From contig JBGAPI010000001.1 in NCBI GenBank assembly GCA_044221335.1, positions 124,001 to 188,000 of the forward strand: a stretch of DNA of 64,000 nucleotides, written 5' to 3'. The position numbers and the translations under genes are program-made. The stretch comes from JBGAPI01 sp044221335. Its GTDB lineage: Bacteria > Pseudomonadota > Gammaproteobacteria > Xanthomonadales > Ahniellaceae. The notes beneath the pieces were generated by a model, which saw only the letters and a list, made by a program, of their open reading frames with translations, did not search any database and was not told the origin of the DNA. This document shows positions 55,481 to 64,000 of this stretch, piece after piece; within the stretch, counting starts at the first letter, position 1, and every line of letters starts with the position of its first letter.

Positions 55481-56860
55481 ATGACTCCTCCCCTCCACGT
55501 CGTCATCCTCGCCGCCGGCGAGGGCAAGCGGATGCGTTCGGCGCGTCCCAAGGTGCTGCAGCCGATCGCCGGCCGCGCGATGCTGGGCCACGTGATCGAC
55601 GGCGCCCGCGCGCTTGCGCCGGCCGGCATCCATGTCGTGTTCGGCCACGGCGGTGCCGAGGTGCGCTCGCATTTCGCGAACGACGAGGATCTGTCCTGGC
55701 ACGAGCAGGCGCAGCAGCTCGGCACCGGCCACGCGGTGGCGCAGGCGATGCCGGCGGTGCCGGACGCGGCAGCGGTACTGGTGCTCTACGGCGACGTTCC
55801 GCTGCTGACCGTGGCGACGCTGCGCGGCCTGCTCGACGCGGCCGTAGACGGCGTCGGCGTGCTGACCGAGCGCCTGGCCAACCCGCGCGGCTACGGCCGC
55901 GTCCTCGCCGATGGCGCCGGCCGCGTGCGTGGCATCGTCGAGGAGAAGGACGCGACCGACGAGCAGCGCCGGATCGACCGGGTGAATACCGGCGTCATCT
56001 GCGCCCCGGCCGCCGCCCTGCGCCGCTGGCTCGCTGGCCTGTCGAACCACAACGCGCAGGGCGAGTACTACCTCACCGACATCTTCGCGATGGCCGCGGC
56101 CGAGGAACGTGCCGCGGTCGCGGTCGACGTGCTCGAGGCCGGCGAGGCCGAGGGCGCCAACGACCCCTGGCAGCTGGCGACACTGGAGCGCCGCCTGCAG
56201 CTGCGTCGCGCGAAGGCCCTCGCGCTCGCCGGCGCCCGGCTCGCCGATCCCGCGCGGCTCGACGTGCGCGGCACGGTGACGGTCGGCCGCGACGTCGAGA
56301 TCGACATCGACGTGATCTTCGAAGGCGACGTCGCGCTCGGCGACGGCGTCCGGATCGGACCGTTCTGCCGGATCGCCCATGCCCGCCTCGGCGCCGGCAC
56401 CGAGGTTCGCGCGCACTGCGACCTCGACGGCGTCGTCGCGCACGGCGCCGCGATCATCGGCCCCTACGCCCGCCTGCGTCCCGGCACCGAACTTGCCGAC
56501 GGCGCGCACCTCGGCAACTTCGTCGAGACCAAGGCAACGACGATCGGCGCGGGCAGCAAGGCCAACCATCTCACCTACCTCGGCGACGCCGAGATCGGTG
56601 CCGGCGTCAACGTCGGCGCCGGCACCATCACCTGCAACTACGACGGCGCCAACAAGCACCGCACGCGGATCGGCGACGGCGCCTTCATCGGCTCCAACAC
56701 CGCACTGGTCGCCCCGATCACGGTCGGCCGCGACGCCACCATCGCGGCCGGCTCCACGCTGTCGCGCGATGCGCCGCCTGGGGAACTCACCGTGGCGCGG
56801 GCACGGCAGCATTCGGTCCGGGGCTGGAAGCGGCCGGTGAAGAAGAGCCCGACGGAGTAG
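55481..56860 (+). CDS. glmU: bifunctional UDP-GlcNAc pyrophosphorylase/glucosamine-1-phosphate acetyltransferase
   Basis: 459 residues, standard length. Two-step synthesis of UDP-GlcNAc for wall and lipid A. N-terminal nucleotidyltransferase: ILAAGEGKRMRSARPKVL, GTGHAVAQAMPAV, YGDVPLL. C-terminal left-handed beta-helix from about residue 250: repeated hexapeptides and VNVGAGTITCNYDGANKHRT. It follows the esterase gene by nine bases. Confidence 0.97.
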   Translation: MTPPLHVVILAAGEGKRMRSARPKVLQPIAGRAMLGHVIDGARALAPAGIHVVFGHGGAEVRSHFANDEDLSWHEQAQQLGTGHAVAQAMPAVPDAAAVLVLYGDVPLLTVATLRGLLDAAVDGVGVLTERLANPRGYGRVLADGAGRVRGIVEEKDATDEQRRIDRVNTGVICAPAAALRRWLAGLSNHNAQGEYYLTDIFAMAAAEERAAVAVDVLEAGEAEGANDPWQLATLERRLQLRRAKALALAGARLADPARLDVRGTVTVGRDVEIDIDVIFEGDVALGDGVRIGPFCRIAHARLGAGTEVRAHCDLDGVVAHGAAIIGPYARLRPGTELADGAHLGNFVETKATTIGAGSKANHLTYLGDAEIGAGVNVGAGTITCNYDGANKHRTRIGDGAFIGSNTALVAPITVGRDATIAAGSTLSRDAPPGELTVARARQHSVRGWKRPVKKSPTE

Positions 56861-56873
56861 ATCGGGCGGGCGC

Positions 56874-58322
56874 TCAGCGCCCCGCGTCGGGCGGCGTCAC
56901 GCCGCCGTCTACCCGGGTCCTGCGCGGGTCGTCGGCGGCTGCCGTGCGCAGGACGAGCCGCCCGCCGAGGACGACCGCGTCGATCCCGCGGACGTTCCCG
57001 ATCCGTCTGAGCGGATCGTCCGCCAGCAGCACGAGGTCGGCGCGCTGACCCGCGGCGATGCGCCCGGCCTGTCCGGAGTCGCCCAGCAGCTCGTGTGCGG
57101 AGAGCGTTGCCGCGCGCAGTGCCTCGGCTGGCGTCAGCCCCGCCTCCACCAGCAGCGCGAGTTCGTCGTGCAGGGAATCACCGGGATAGACCTCGGGCAT
57201 CGGCGTGTCGGTGCCGGCGGCGATCGGCACGCCGGCGGCGTGGAAGATCCGGATGACGGCGAGCGCGGCTGCCCGGCGGCGCTGCGCGAGGCCGTCGTCG
57301 GCGCCGACGGCATCGAGGATGCGACGCCAGCGCGCCTGTTCGTCCGCGCGCAGCGTCGCGAAGCGCGGGTCGGCGTAGGGGTGGCGCTCGCCGCGGGTCG
57401 CCTCGACGTGCGGCAGCACCAGGGTCGGGACCTGCCAGGTCGCGTGCGCGGCAAGCGCGCGGGCGACTCGCCGGCAGCGGTATGCGTCGAACGCGGCGAG
57501 CACCGCCGGCTCCTGCTCGTCGACCTTCGCCACCAGCGCGTCGCCGACCAGAGCATGGCGCTCCGCGAGCACCCGTTCCTCGGCCGTGGAGCACGCCTCG
57601 AAGGCCTGGGTCAGGTGCTCGACGTCGCGCTGGCCCGCGGCCGAGGCCTCCCGCAGCGCCACCGTCGCCGGCACATGCCCGAGCACCGGAAGCTTCGCTT
57701 GCCCTGCCGAGCGGAGGGCGACGCGCCAGTCGGCGGCCGGCAGCTCGGAGAACACCTTCAGGAAATCGAAGCCGGCCGCGCGGGCGGCGTCGACCTGCGC
57801 GGCGATCGCCTCGTTCGCCGACGGGCGCAGGGCGACTCCCGCGGCAGCAATCCGCGGCGCCACCCGGTCGCCGCGCGCCGCTTCGGCGTTCCAGTGCGCG
57901 ACCAACGGCAGGTCCCCGGCCCGGGCGTTCATCTCGCGCACCGCGGTGACGCCACGCTCGGCCAGCAGCTGCAGCATCCACTCGTTCGGCGCGCGGCCGG
58001 AGGCGAGATTGAACAGGTGTACGTGGAGGTCGACCAGGCCCGGGATCAGGTACCTGCCGCGGCCGTCGAGGTGACGCGCGCCGTCGTCGCCGCGTGTCGG
58101 CCCCGCCGCGGCGACCGCGACGATCCGTTCGCCCTCGACCCGCACGGTGCGGTGCGGACGCAGGCGACCGGCGGCGACGTCGACGACGGTCACGTCGTCG
58201 ATCACCAGTCGGGCCGGAGGAGGGCTCGGCGTGGCCGTGGCCGCCGCCGCCGAGACCACCGGAAGCCCGAGCAGCGTCGCTACCGCAATGGCGGCCGGCG
58301 GCAGCGCGCTACGCCGCCGCAA
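56874..58322 (-). CDS. secreted amidohydrolase (TTG start)
   Basis: 482 residues. No in-frame ATG or GTG gives a sensible start; the TTG at 58322 has AGGA 6 bases upstream and yields a signal peptide (LRRRSALPPAAIAVATLLGL...). It overlaps the end of the next gene by 14 bases. Amidohydrolase metal ligands: VDLHVHLFN (HxH), FLKVFSEL (Lys), LGHVPATV (His), DVEHLTQA (His) and AGTDTPMPE (Asp). The family includes imidazolonepropionase- and dipeptidase-type enzymes; the substrate here is unknown. A REP-like palindrome is at its 3' end. Confidence 0.85.
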   Translation of the reverse strand: MRRRSALPPAAIAVATLLGLPVVSAAAATATPSPPPARLVIDDVTVVDVAAGRLRPHRTVRVEGERIVAVAAAGPTRGDDGARHLDGRGRYLIPGLVDLHVHLFNLASGRAPNEWMLQLLAERGVTAVREMNARAGDLPLVAHWNAEAARGDRVAPRIAAAGVALRPSANEAIAAQVDAARAAGFDFLKVFSELPAADWRVALRSAGQAKLPVLGHVPATVALREASAAGQRDVEHLTQAFEACSTAEERVLAERHALVGDALVAKVDEQEPAVLAAFDAYRCRRVARALAAHATWQVPTLVLPHVEATRGERHPYADPRFATLRADEQARWRRILDAVGADDGLAQRRRAAALAVIRIFHAAGVPIAAGTDTPMPEVYPGDSLHDELALLVEAGLTPAEALRAATLSAHELLGDSGQAGRIAAGQRADLVLLADDPLRRIGNVRGIDAVVLGGRLVLRTAAADDPRRTRVDGGVTPPDAGR

Positions 58323-58833
58323 GCAGGTCCTGGTACAGCGGATAGATCTGCTCGCGCTTGACGGTGAAGTAGTGGCGCAGCGCCAGCCGCGCGGCGGCAA
58401 TGTCGACGCCATGACTGCGGCCACCGTCGTCGACCCGGGCCAGGGCGTCGAGCTGGCGCCGGAGGCTCGCGCAGGCGACGTCGAGCGCCTCCCGTGCCCA
58501 CTGCACGCGCCGTTCGGCGACGGCATCGCTCGCGCTGCGGTTGACCAGGGGCGGAATGACGCTCAGCGCCTCGATCCAGGACAGTCGCTCGACATCCTCG
58601 CTGCACAGCGCGAACGCGGCGGCCGCCGCCGCGAGCGCGGACTCGGCCAGCGCGCGCGCACCGGTCTCGAAACTGAACTCCAGCTGCCGGTTGTCGCGCT
58701 CGAGCCGCTCCAAGAGGTCCATGTCCAGCGCGACCGGAGCCCCGAGCGCGAGCTCGCGGGCGCTGCCGACCGGGGTGGGCCGGTCCGCTCCGGAGTCGGC
58801 GGGTCGAAGCTCGTTGGAGGACGCGCGGGTCAT
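58309..58833 (-). CDS. hypothetical helical protein upstream of the amidohydrolase
   Basis: 174 residues, mainly alpha-helical with an Ala/Leu-rich middle. No family recognised; the C-terminal RHYFTVKREQIYPLYQDLL is not diagnostic. It overlaps the TTG-started amidohydrolase, so the two are cotranscribed. Confidence 0.6.
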   Translation of the reverse strand: MTRASSNELRPADSGADRPTPVGSARELALGAPVALDMDLLERLERDNRQLEFSFETGARALAESALAAAAAAFALCSEDVERLSWIEALSVIPPLVNRSASDAVAERRVQWAREALDVACASLRRQLDALARVDDGGRSHGVDIAAARLALRHYFTVKREQIYPLYQDLLAAA

Positions 58834-59073
58834 GGGTGAAGCCTAGTCCGCTTCGCGGCGATTGCCGTAAGGGAAACCCCTCAAGTTTGCACAATATCGA
58901 GATTGTCCGGCCCCGGTCACGCCGCCGGCCGTCCGGACTCCGGCGGCGACGGCCGATGCTGCGCTGCGCGATCGACGACCGCAGGGGTGCTGCCGCAGAA
59001 TCGGGTCGCTCGCGATTCCGCCTCGCGGTCGATCCGACCGGATCGACCCGCCCCACCGCCGCCGGAGTGGACC

Positions 59074-59886
59074 ATGCGCATCGCCTTCGTGATCGGGATC
59101 CTCGCGTGCGTCGCGTCCGGCGTCGCGCCGGCCCAGCCGAAGACGACCGTGCACGGCGAATCGAAGTTCACCGCCGGGACGCTGCGTTCGGCGACCAACG
59201 GCGACATCGCCTGCTACCTCGAGCTGTCCGATGACGCCGGGCAGCCGTTTTCCGAGATGGCGGACTTCGACCTGTGCACCGGCGCCGAGGCGCTGGTCGG
59301 ACAGCGGGTCAGGCTGCACTACACGGTGGCGAAGGTGCAGGCGGCGAGCTGCCAGGGCGATCCCGACTGCACTGCCAGCGACGAGGTTGCGCTGGTCGAC
59401 CGGATGGACGCGCAGCCGGCCGCGGCGGCGACCGCCGGAGGCTTCTGCCAGGCCGGCGAGACCGTGGTGTTCGGCTGCAGCATCGCCAGCGGCAAGTGGG
59501 TCAACGTCTGCGCCGACCCGCGGCCGAAGCCCGGGCGACTGCAGTACCGCTTCGGCCCGCCCGGCAAGGCGGAACTGCAACTGCCGCCCGGCGGCGCGAC
59601 GCCCGATCCCAAGGTCTACGGCCGCAGCGAGAGCTACTCCGGGGGTGGCGCCGCCTGGCTCGGGTTCCGCAACGGCGACTACCGCTACGTGGTCTATACC
59701 GGCATCGGCCGCTGGGGCCCGAACGGCGAGACCCGCGAACGCGCCGGCGTCGCGGTCGAGAAGTCCGGCAGGACCGTCGCCCACTACGCCTGCACCGGCG
59801 CCGTGCGCAGCCTGCTCGGGCCCGACTGGTACCCGCAGTACGGCTTCGATCCCGGCGGCACCGACGAATTCACCGTGCCGGAATAG
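59074..59886 (+). CDS. secreted Cys-rich hypothetical protein
   Basis: 270 residues from ATG 59074 (GGAG upstream). Signal peptide to about residue 21. Cys residues occur in IACYLE, FDLCTG, SCQGDPDC, FCQAGE, FGCSI, NVCADP and HYACTG, probably disulfides. No recognised domain; the second half (LQYRFGPPGKAELQL) recurs in uncharacterised proteins. The ~240-base region before it has no other gene. Confidence 0.65.
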   Translation: MRIAFVIGILACVASGVAPAQPKTTVHGESKFTAGTLRSATNGDIACYLELSDDAGQPFSEMADFDLCTGAEALVGQRVRLHYTVAKVQAASCQGDPDCTASDEVALVDRMDAQPAAAATAGGFCQAGETVVFGCSIASGKWVNVCADPRPKPGRLQYRFGPPGKAELQLPPGGATPDPKVYGRSESYSGGGAAWLGFRNGDYRYVVYTGIGRWGPNGETRERAGVAVEKSGRTVAHYACTGAVRSLLGPDWYPQYGFDPGGTDEFTVPE

Positions 59887-60098
59887 GTCGCGCGCGACGA
59901 GTCGGCTCGGCGGAGTTTCGGAGCGGAAATCCCGGAAGTATCGTGTGGCTGCCGCGGGCAAGCCGTCAGATCCTCGCGGCGCGACGGGATCGAGGACGCT
60001 TCCAGGGGAAAGCGGCGGCAGTCGCCGCTCATCTCGCGAGGAAGGCGGTGCTCCGCCGTGATCGCGTCATTCACGATCGCCAACGCTAGACTTCGCCC

Positions 60099-60374
60099 AT
60101 GCGCATCTTCATGCAAACCAAACCTCTCGGTTCCGGCGAGGCACCGAAGTACCTGCACCTGATCCTGCAGCAGGATCTCCTCGGCGGCTGGTCGCTGACC
60201 CGCGAATGGGGCCAGCAGGGCGGCCGCGCGAGTGCGAAGCGCGAGGTCTATCTCGATCGTGCCGCCGCCGAACAGGCGATGCTCGCGGCGCGCGACCAGC
60301 AGCTGAAGAAGGGCTTTTCAGTGATGTTCTTCCAGGGCATGGATGCTCCACCGGGATCCCGCTATGAACCGTGA
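60099..60374 (+). CDS. WGR domain protein
   Basis: 91 residues. The WGR domain (WSLTREWGQQGGRASAKREV) is named for its Trp-Gly-Arg motif; here it reads EWGQQGGRAS. In PARP and other proteins WGR domains bind nucleic acids. It overlaps the SPOR protein gene by 11 bases. Confidence 0.82.
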   Translation: MRIFMQTKPLGSGEAPKYLHLILQQDLLGGWSLTREWGQQGGRASAKREVYLDRAAAEQAMLAARDQQLKKGFSVMFFQGMDAPPGSRYEP

Positions 60375-61857
60375 GCTCGTGTGCGTCGGAGCGGCCGTGA
60401 TCGGCCTCGTGGCAGGAGCCGGCGCCCTTGCGGCCACGCCGGAGGCTGCCCCCAACAAGCCCGGCTCGGACAAGGTCTGCGTGCCCGGCGAGAACGGCAA
60501 GGGCTGGGTCTGCGGCACCCGGGACAATCCGCCCCAGGTCGCGCCGGGGGCGACGCCGCCCGCCGAACGCGCGGCGCAGACGCCGCAGCCACCGCCGTTC
60601 CTCGCCAACCCGAACCGCCGCTACAACGCACCACCGGCCACCATCGAGCGGCCGGCCGAGACCCAGGCGCTGGCTGACGACGCGCCGCCGCCGGTGCAGG
60701 AAATGCCGGCGGCGAACAGCACGCCGCCGGCACCGGCGGAGACCGCGGGCAAGGCCAAGGGCAAGGGCAAGGACAAGGGGCACGCCACCGGCGCCCGGAC
60801 GGCCGCCGCGCCGACCGTCACGCCCGCGCCGGCGGCTGCGCCGGCACCGGTCGCGAGCGCCAGCGAAGCGGTGCCGCAGCCGGCCCAAGCCAGCAACGAA
60901 CGCGCCACGGTGGAATCGCTGCCGGAACCGGCGCCGAGCGCGGCGCCGGCAGCGCCCGCCGTGGTCGCGGCGCCGACCGAGCCGCCGGCCACCTCGACGG
61001 CGGCCGCCCCGGAACCGGCGCCCGTCGTCGCGCCGGAACCGCCGCCTGCACCCGCGACCCCCGCTGCCGAACCGGCGAGTCCGGCCGCGGCGCGCCGCGC
61101 CGCGCCGGCAAGCGAACTGCCCGACGGCGGCTACGTGATCCAGCTTGCCCGCGGCACCAGCAACCACGGCTTCGAACAGTTGCGCGGCAAGCTGAAGCTC
61201 GATCGCCAGCACGCCCCGGAGATCCGCGTCGGCAGCGCCGCCGCGCCCGAGCACGTGCTGTTGTGGTCGGGCTTCCCCGACTCGAAGTCCGCCCAGGCCG
61301 CGCTCAGCAAGCTGCCGAAGGGCACTGCTCCCGGCGCCTGGGTGCGTTCGGTCGAGTCGCTGCGGCCACTGCTGGTCGATGCCGAGGCGGCACGTCCGGC
61401 GGCATCGACGCACGTCGCGGTCGCCGAGCCGACGCCGGCCGCGCCGACGCGGTCGCCCGATCGCAGCGAGCCTCCCGCGCCCGCCGTCGCTCCGGCGCCG
61501 GTCGCGGAAGCGCCAGCCGCCACCCCGACCGGCAGCGCGCGCGCCGCGACCCTCAGCAACACGACGGTCGCCGCGTTCGCCGCCCTGCCCGGCGGCCACT
61601 ATGCGGTGCAGCTCGCGCGGGCGCACTCGACGGCCGGCTTCGCGCGGCTGGTCGGCACGCTCGGGATCCCGGAGAGTTCCGTCTACAGCGTGCCGGTGAA
61701 GACCACCGGCAAGCTCGAATACCTGTTGCTGTGGGCCGACTTCCCCAACGTCGAGGCTGCCCGCGCGGCGGCCGCGCGACTGCCCGCCTCGGCGGTGCAG
61801 GGAGCCCTGGCACGGCGGATCGGGCCCCTGCAGGAAGAGGCTCGGGGTGCGCGGTAG
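60364..61857 (+). CDS. SPOR-like-repeat protein with long Pro/Ala linker
   Basis: 497 residues from ATG 60364. A signal peptide or anchor covers residues ~3-23, then a small motif (VCVPGENGKGWVCGTRDNPP) and a ~180-residue Pro/Ala/Glu-rich linker. Two SPOR-like modules follow: YVIQLARGTSNHGFEQLRGK and YAVQLARAHSTAGFARLVGT, each ending in a LLLW-type strand. SPOR domains bind denuded glycan at division septa. It sits before hemE, as in related genomes. Confidence 0.75.
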   Translation: MNRELVCVGAAVIGLVAGAGALAATPEAAPNKPGSDKVCVPGENGKGWVCGTRDNPPQVAPGATPPAERAAQTPQPPPFLANPNRRYNAPPATIERPAETQALADDAPPPVQEMPAANSTPPAPAETAGKAKGKGKDKGHATGARTAAAPTVTPAPAAAPAPVASASEAVPQPAQASNERATVESLPEPAPSAAPAAPAVVAAPTEPPATSTAAAPEPAPVVAPEPPPAPATPAAEPASPAAARRAAPASELPDGGYVIQLARGTSNHGFEQLRGKLKLDRQHAPEIRVGSAAAPEHVLLWSGFPDSKSAQAALSKLPKGTAPGAWVRSVESLRPLLVDAEAARPAASTHVAVAEPTPAAPTRSPDRSEPPAPAVAPAPVAEAPAATPTGSARAATLSNTTVAAFAALPGGHYAVQLARAHSTAGFARLVGTLGIPESSVYSVPVKTTGKLEYLLLWADFPNVEAARAAAARLPASAVQGALARRIGPLQEEARGAR

Positions 61858-62009
61858 GACCCGCTGGGCGGTGCCGGGACTCTGCCGCGCTCACCCTGCA
61901 GTACATTCCATCCCCCGCGAAGCCCAGGCCGCACCTGGATGTCGCGCTCCCTGAGCCCGGAGCCGTTCCCGTTCCGATCAAGCGTTGAGAAACGCGAAGA
62001 GGATTCCGA

Positions 62010-63071
62010 ATGACGACGTTGCAGAACGATCGCCTGCTGCGCGCGCTGCGCCGCGAACCGGTCGATCGCACTCCGGCCTGGATCATGCGCCAGGCCGGAC
62101 GCTACCTGCCCGAGTACCGTGCCACCCGCGCGAAGGCAGGCAGCTTCCTCGCGCTGGCGAAGACACCCGAGCTCGCCTGCGAGGTCACCCTGCAGCCGCT
62201 GGCGCGCTATCCGCTCGACGCCGCGATCCTGTTTTCCGACATCCTCACGGTGCCCGACGCGATGGGCCTCGGGCTGTACTTCGCGGACGGCGAGGGCCCG
62301 AAGTTCGAGCGCACCGTGCGCTCGGCGGCCGACGTCGACCGTCTCGCGCGCTTCGATCCGGAGGTCGAGCTGAAGTACGTGATGGACGCGGTACGCCTGA
62401 TCCGCCGCGAACTCGGCGGCCGGGTGCCGCTGATCGGCTTCTCCGGAAGCCCGTTCACGCTGGCCTGCTACATGGTCGAGGGCGGCGGCTCGGAGCGCTT
62501 CGAGCACGTCAAGTCGATGCTGGTCGACGAGCCGGCGCTGGCGCATCGTCTGCTCGCGGCGAACGCGGACGCGGTGCGCGACTATCTCGCCGCGCAGCTC
62601 GCCGCCGGCGCGCAGGCACTGATGATCTTCGACACCTGGGGCGGCGTGCTGACGCCGGCGCAGTACCGCGAGTTCTCGCTCGCCTACATGGCCCGGATCG
62701 TCGACGGCCTGCCGCGCGGCAGTGGCGCCGAGCGCGTGCCACTGATCCTGTTCTCCAAGGGCGTGCAGCAGTTCGAGGCGATCGCCGCGACCTGTTGCGA
62801 TGCCGTCGGCCTCGACTGGACCGCCGATCTCGCCGACGCCCGTCGCCGCGTCGGCGATCGCGTCGCGCTGCAGGGCAACCTCGACCCGACCACGCTGCTG
62901 GCGCGCCCGGAGTCGATTCGCCGCGCCGTCGGCGACGTCCTGGCTGCTTTCGGTCCCGGCAACGGCCATGTGTTCAACCTCGGCCACGGCATCACCCCCG
63001 ACGTCGACCCGGCCCACCTCGGCGTGCTGCTCGACGCCCTGCACGAGCAGTCGCCCGCCTTCCACCGCTGA
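62010..63071 (+). CDS. hemE: uroporphyrinogen decarboxylase
   Basis: 353 residues, standard length. Removes four carboxyl groups from uroporphyrinogen III. Motifs: PAWIMRQAGRYLPEYR, PLDAAILFSDILTVPDAMGLGL, GFSGSPFTLACYMVEG, and FNLGHGITPDVDP. The 152 bases between it and the SPOR gene have no other gene. Confidence 0.97.
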   Translation: MTTLQNDRLLRALRREPVDRTPAWIMRQAGRYLPEYRATRAKAGSFLALAKTPELACEVTLQPLARYPLDAAILFSDILTVPDAMGLGLYFADGEGPKFERTVRSAADVDRLARFDPEVELKYVMDAVRLIRRELGGRVPLIGFSGSPFTLACYMVEGGGSERFEHVKSMLVDEPALAHRLLAANADAVRDYLAAQLAAGAQALMIFDTWGGVLTPAQYREFSLAYMARIVDGLPRGSGAERVPLILFSKGVQQFEAIAATCCDAVGLDWTADLADARRRVGDRVALQGNLDPTTLLARPESIRRAVGDVLAAFGPGNGHVFNLGHGITPDVDPAHLGVLLDALHEQSPAFHR

Positions 63072-63272
63072 TCGGCGCGGCGCCGCGGACGTCGTTCCCG
63101 CCGACGATCGACGCGTGTGTCCCTGCACCAGCGCCGCGAGATGCTTCGAATCGGACTCGGGATGCGGCCGCCGTGGTCGCCGTCGCCCGCCGGCGTCACG
63201 ATCCGGCGCTCGTGCGATGCGACGCGACCGCGGATGCTGCGTCCTTTCCGGGAACCGACCCTCGAGCCCGCG

Positions 63273-64000
63273 ATGCCCACTCTCCCCGCCTTCCGCCCCC
63301 GCCGGGCAACCCGCGCCGCGTTCCGGCTGATCGCGGCCCTTGCCGCGCTCGCTGCGGCACCGGCGCACGGCTGCACCCGCGAATTCGACGCGCGCTACCA
63401 GGTCGAGGTCCACGGCAAGGTCGTCGGCAGCGCCCGTCGCCATTGCACGATCGCCGCGACCGGCTCCCGCTATGAGGAGCTCCTCGAGGTGCGCGTCGCC
63501 CCCGCGAGACAGCGCTCGACCTGGACCCGCACGGCGCGGATCGAGCGCGATGCCGCCGGCGCGGCGACGTCGCTCGCCGTCGACGAGACCAGCGGCGAGC
63601 TCGAGCGCCACTGGCAACTCGCACCGGCGGGATCGGACTGGCGGATGGACGACCGCAGCGCCGACAAGCGCGCGACCCGCACGCTCGCGCTCGCGGCGAC
63701 GACGCTGTGGCCGGATCGCTGGGAGAGCATCGGCGCGGACGCCGACCCGCGCGTCACCGTCCTCGACCTGGCACTGCCGCAGGAACGCGAACTCGCGATC
63801 GCCGGCCCGCTGGCGCCGGGCATCGGAGGCCCGGCGCGGCTCGGGGTGGATGCCGCCGGCGTCGCCACGATCGATCTCGACGGCCTGGTCGGGCGGATGC
63901 GCTGGCGCCGCTGCGACGGCCCCTGCGCCGCGGCCGGCGACGAGCTCTACGACCCGCTGATGCAGCGTGCGCTGCGCTCGCCGAACCGCCTCGACGGCGG
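63273..64000 (+). CDS. secreted protein of unknown function, 5' part (cut by window edge)
   Basis: 242 residues are visible and the frame is open to the end. Basic N-terminus (RPRRATR), then a hydrophobic Ala/Leu stretch ending near AAAPAHGC, a likely signal peptide. The rest is beta-rich with Asp and Arg. The segment ending in YDPLMQRALRSPNRL resembles the N-terminal part of some transglutaminase-like proteins, but the catalytic region would be beyond the window. Confidence 0.6.
   Translation, partial: MPTLPAFRPRRATRAAFRLIAALAALAAAPAHGCTREFDARYQVEVHGKVVGSARRHCTIAATGSRYEELLEVRVAPARQRSTWTRTARIERDAAGAATSLAVDETSGELERHWQLAPAGSDWRMDDRSADKRATRTLALAATTLWPDRWESIGADADPRVTVLDLALPQERELAIAGPLAPGIGGPARLGVDAAGVATIDLDGLVGRMRWRRCDGPCAAAGDELYDPLMQRALRSPNRLDG

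Overview
The window is very GC-rich and densely coded, from a Gram-negative proteobacterium. Gene order points to the Gammaproteobacteria, most likely Xanthomonadales/Lysobacterales (Rhodanobacteraceae-like). Evidence includes zapB-like/zapA, a rubredoxin gene divergent from thiE-hemL, def-fmt-rsmB-DUF4390-ntrY, LysM-dprA-topA, SPOR-hemE, a TonB-receptor/amylase locus, and many REP-like elements. The placement is inference; there is no rRNA or tRNA in the window to test it.

Layout. 0-9.5 kb: a truncated secreted protein, an AraC regulator, M48 protease and thioredoxin-fold protein (minus strand), then rubredoxin and the cluster ankyrin-thiE-hemL-transsulfuration enzyme-zapB-like-zapA. 9.5-12.4 kb: secreted beta-helix protein and a YafY/VOC pair. 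12.4-17.1 kb: ntrX-like regulator, trkA, trkH and a TPR protein. 17.1-21.2 kb: a quorum-sensing region with luxI behind two overlapping lux-box-like palindromes, a third such box before a pseudo-receiver protein, and a secreted M35 metalloprotease ending in a clear terminator. 21.4-25.1 kb: two membrane-PAS proteins in tandem, an FMN reductase and a PuuE-type allantoinase. 25.2-28.1 kb: a secreted protein, TatD and thymidine kinase. 28.3-33.8 kb: the minus-strand operon def-fmt-rsmB-DUF4390-ntrY. 33.9-39 kb: LysM protein, dprA, topA. 39.2-46 kb: mostly small accessory genes, including a cupin gene flanked by inverted copies of a 68-bp repeat. 46.6-53 kb: a carbohydrate locus with TonB receptor, divergent GH13 amylase and a 2OG-Fe(II) oxygenase. 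53.3-64 kb: antiporter, esterase, glmU, amidohydrolase, hypothetical genes, WGR, SPOR, hemE and a truncated secreted protein.

How the genes fit together. hemL and hemE serve tetrapyrrole synthesis; thiE makes thiamine phosphate; zapA with its partner acts at the division ring; trkA/trkH import potassium; def/fmt/rsmB are translation functions; dprA and topA handle DNA. ntrY and ntrX, which are usually adjacent, lie about 15 kb apart in opposite orientation, which suggests an old operon was broken.

Most unusual features: the lux-box-linked pseudo-receiver protein, the NtrX-like regulator with a degraded ATPase, the paired PAS proteins with no output domain, the repeat-flanked cupin gene, the shared acidic-aromatic C-terminal tail of two secreted proteins, and a thymidine kinase that has lost most zinc ligands.
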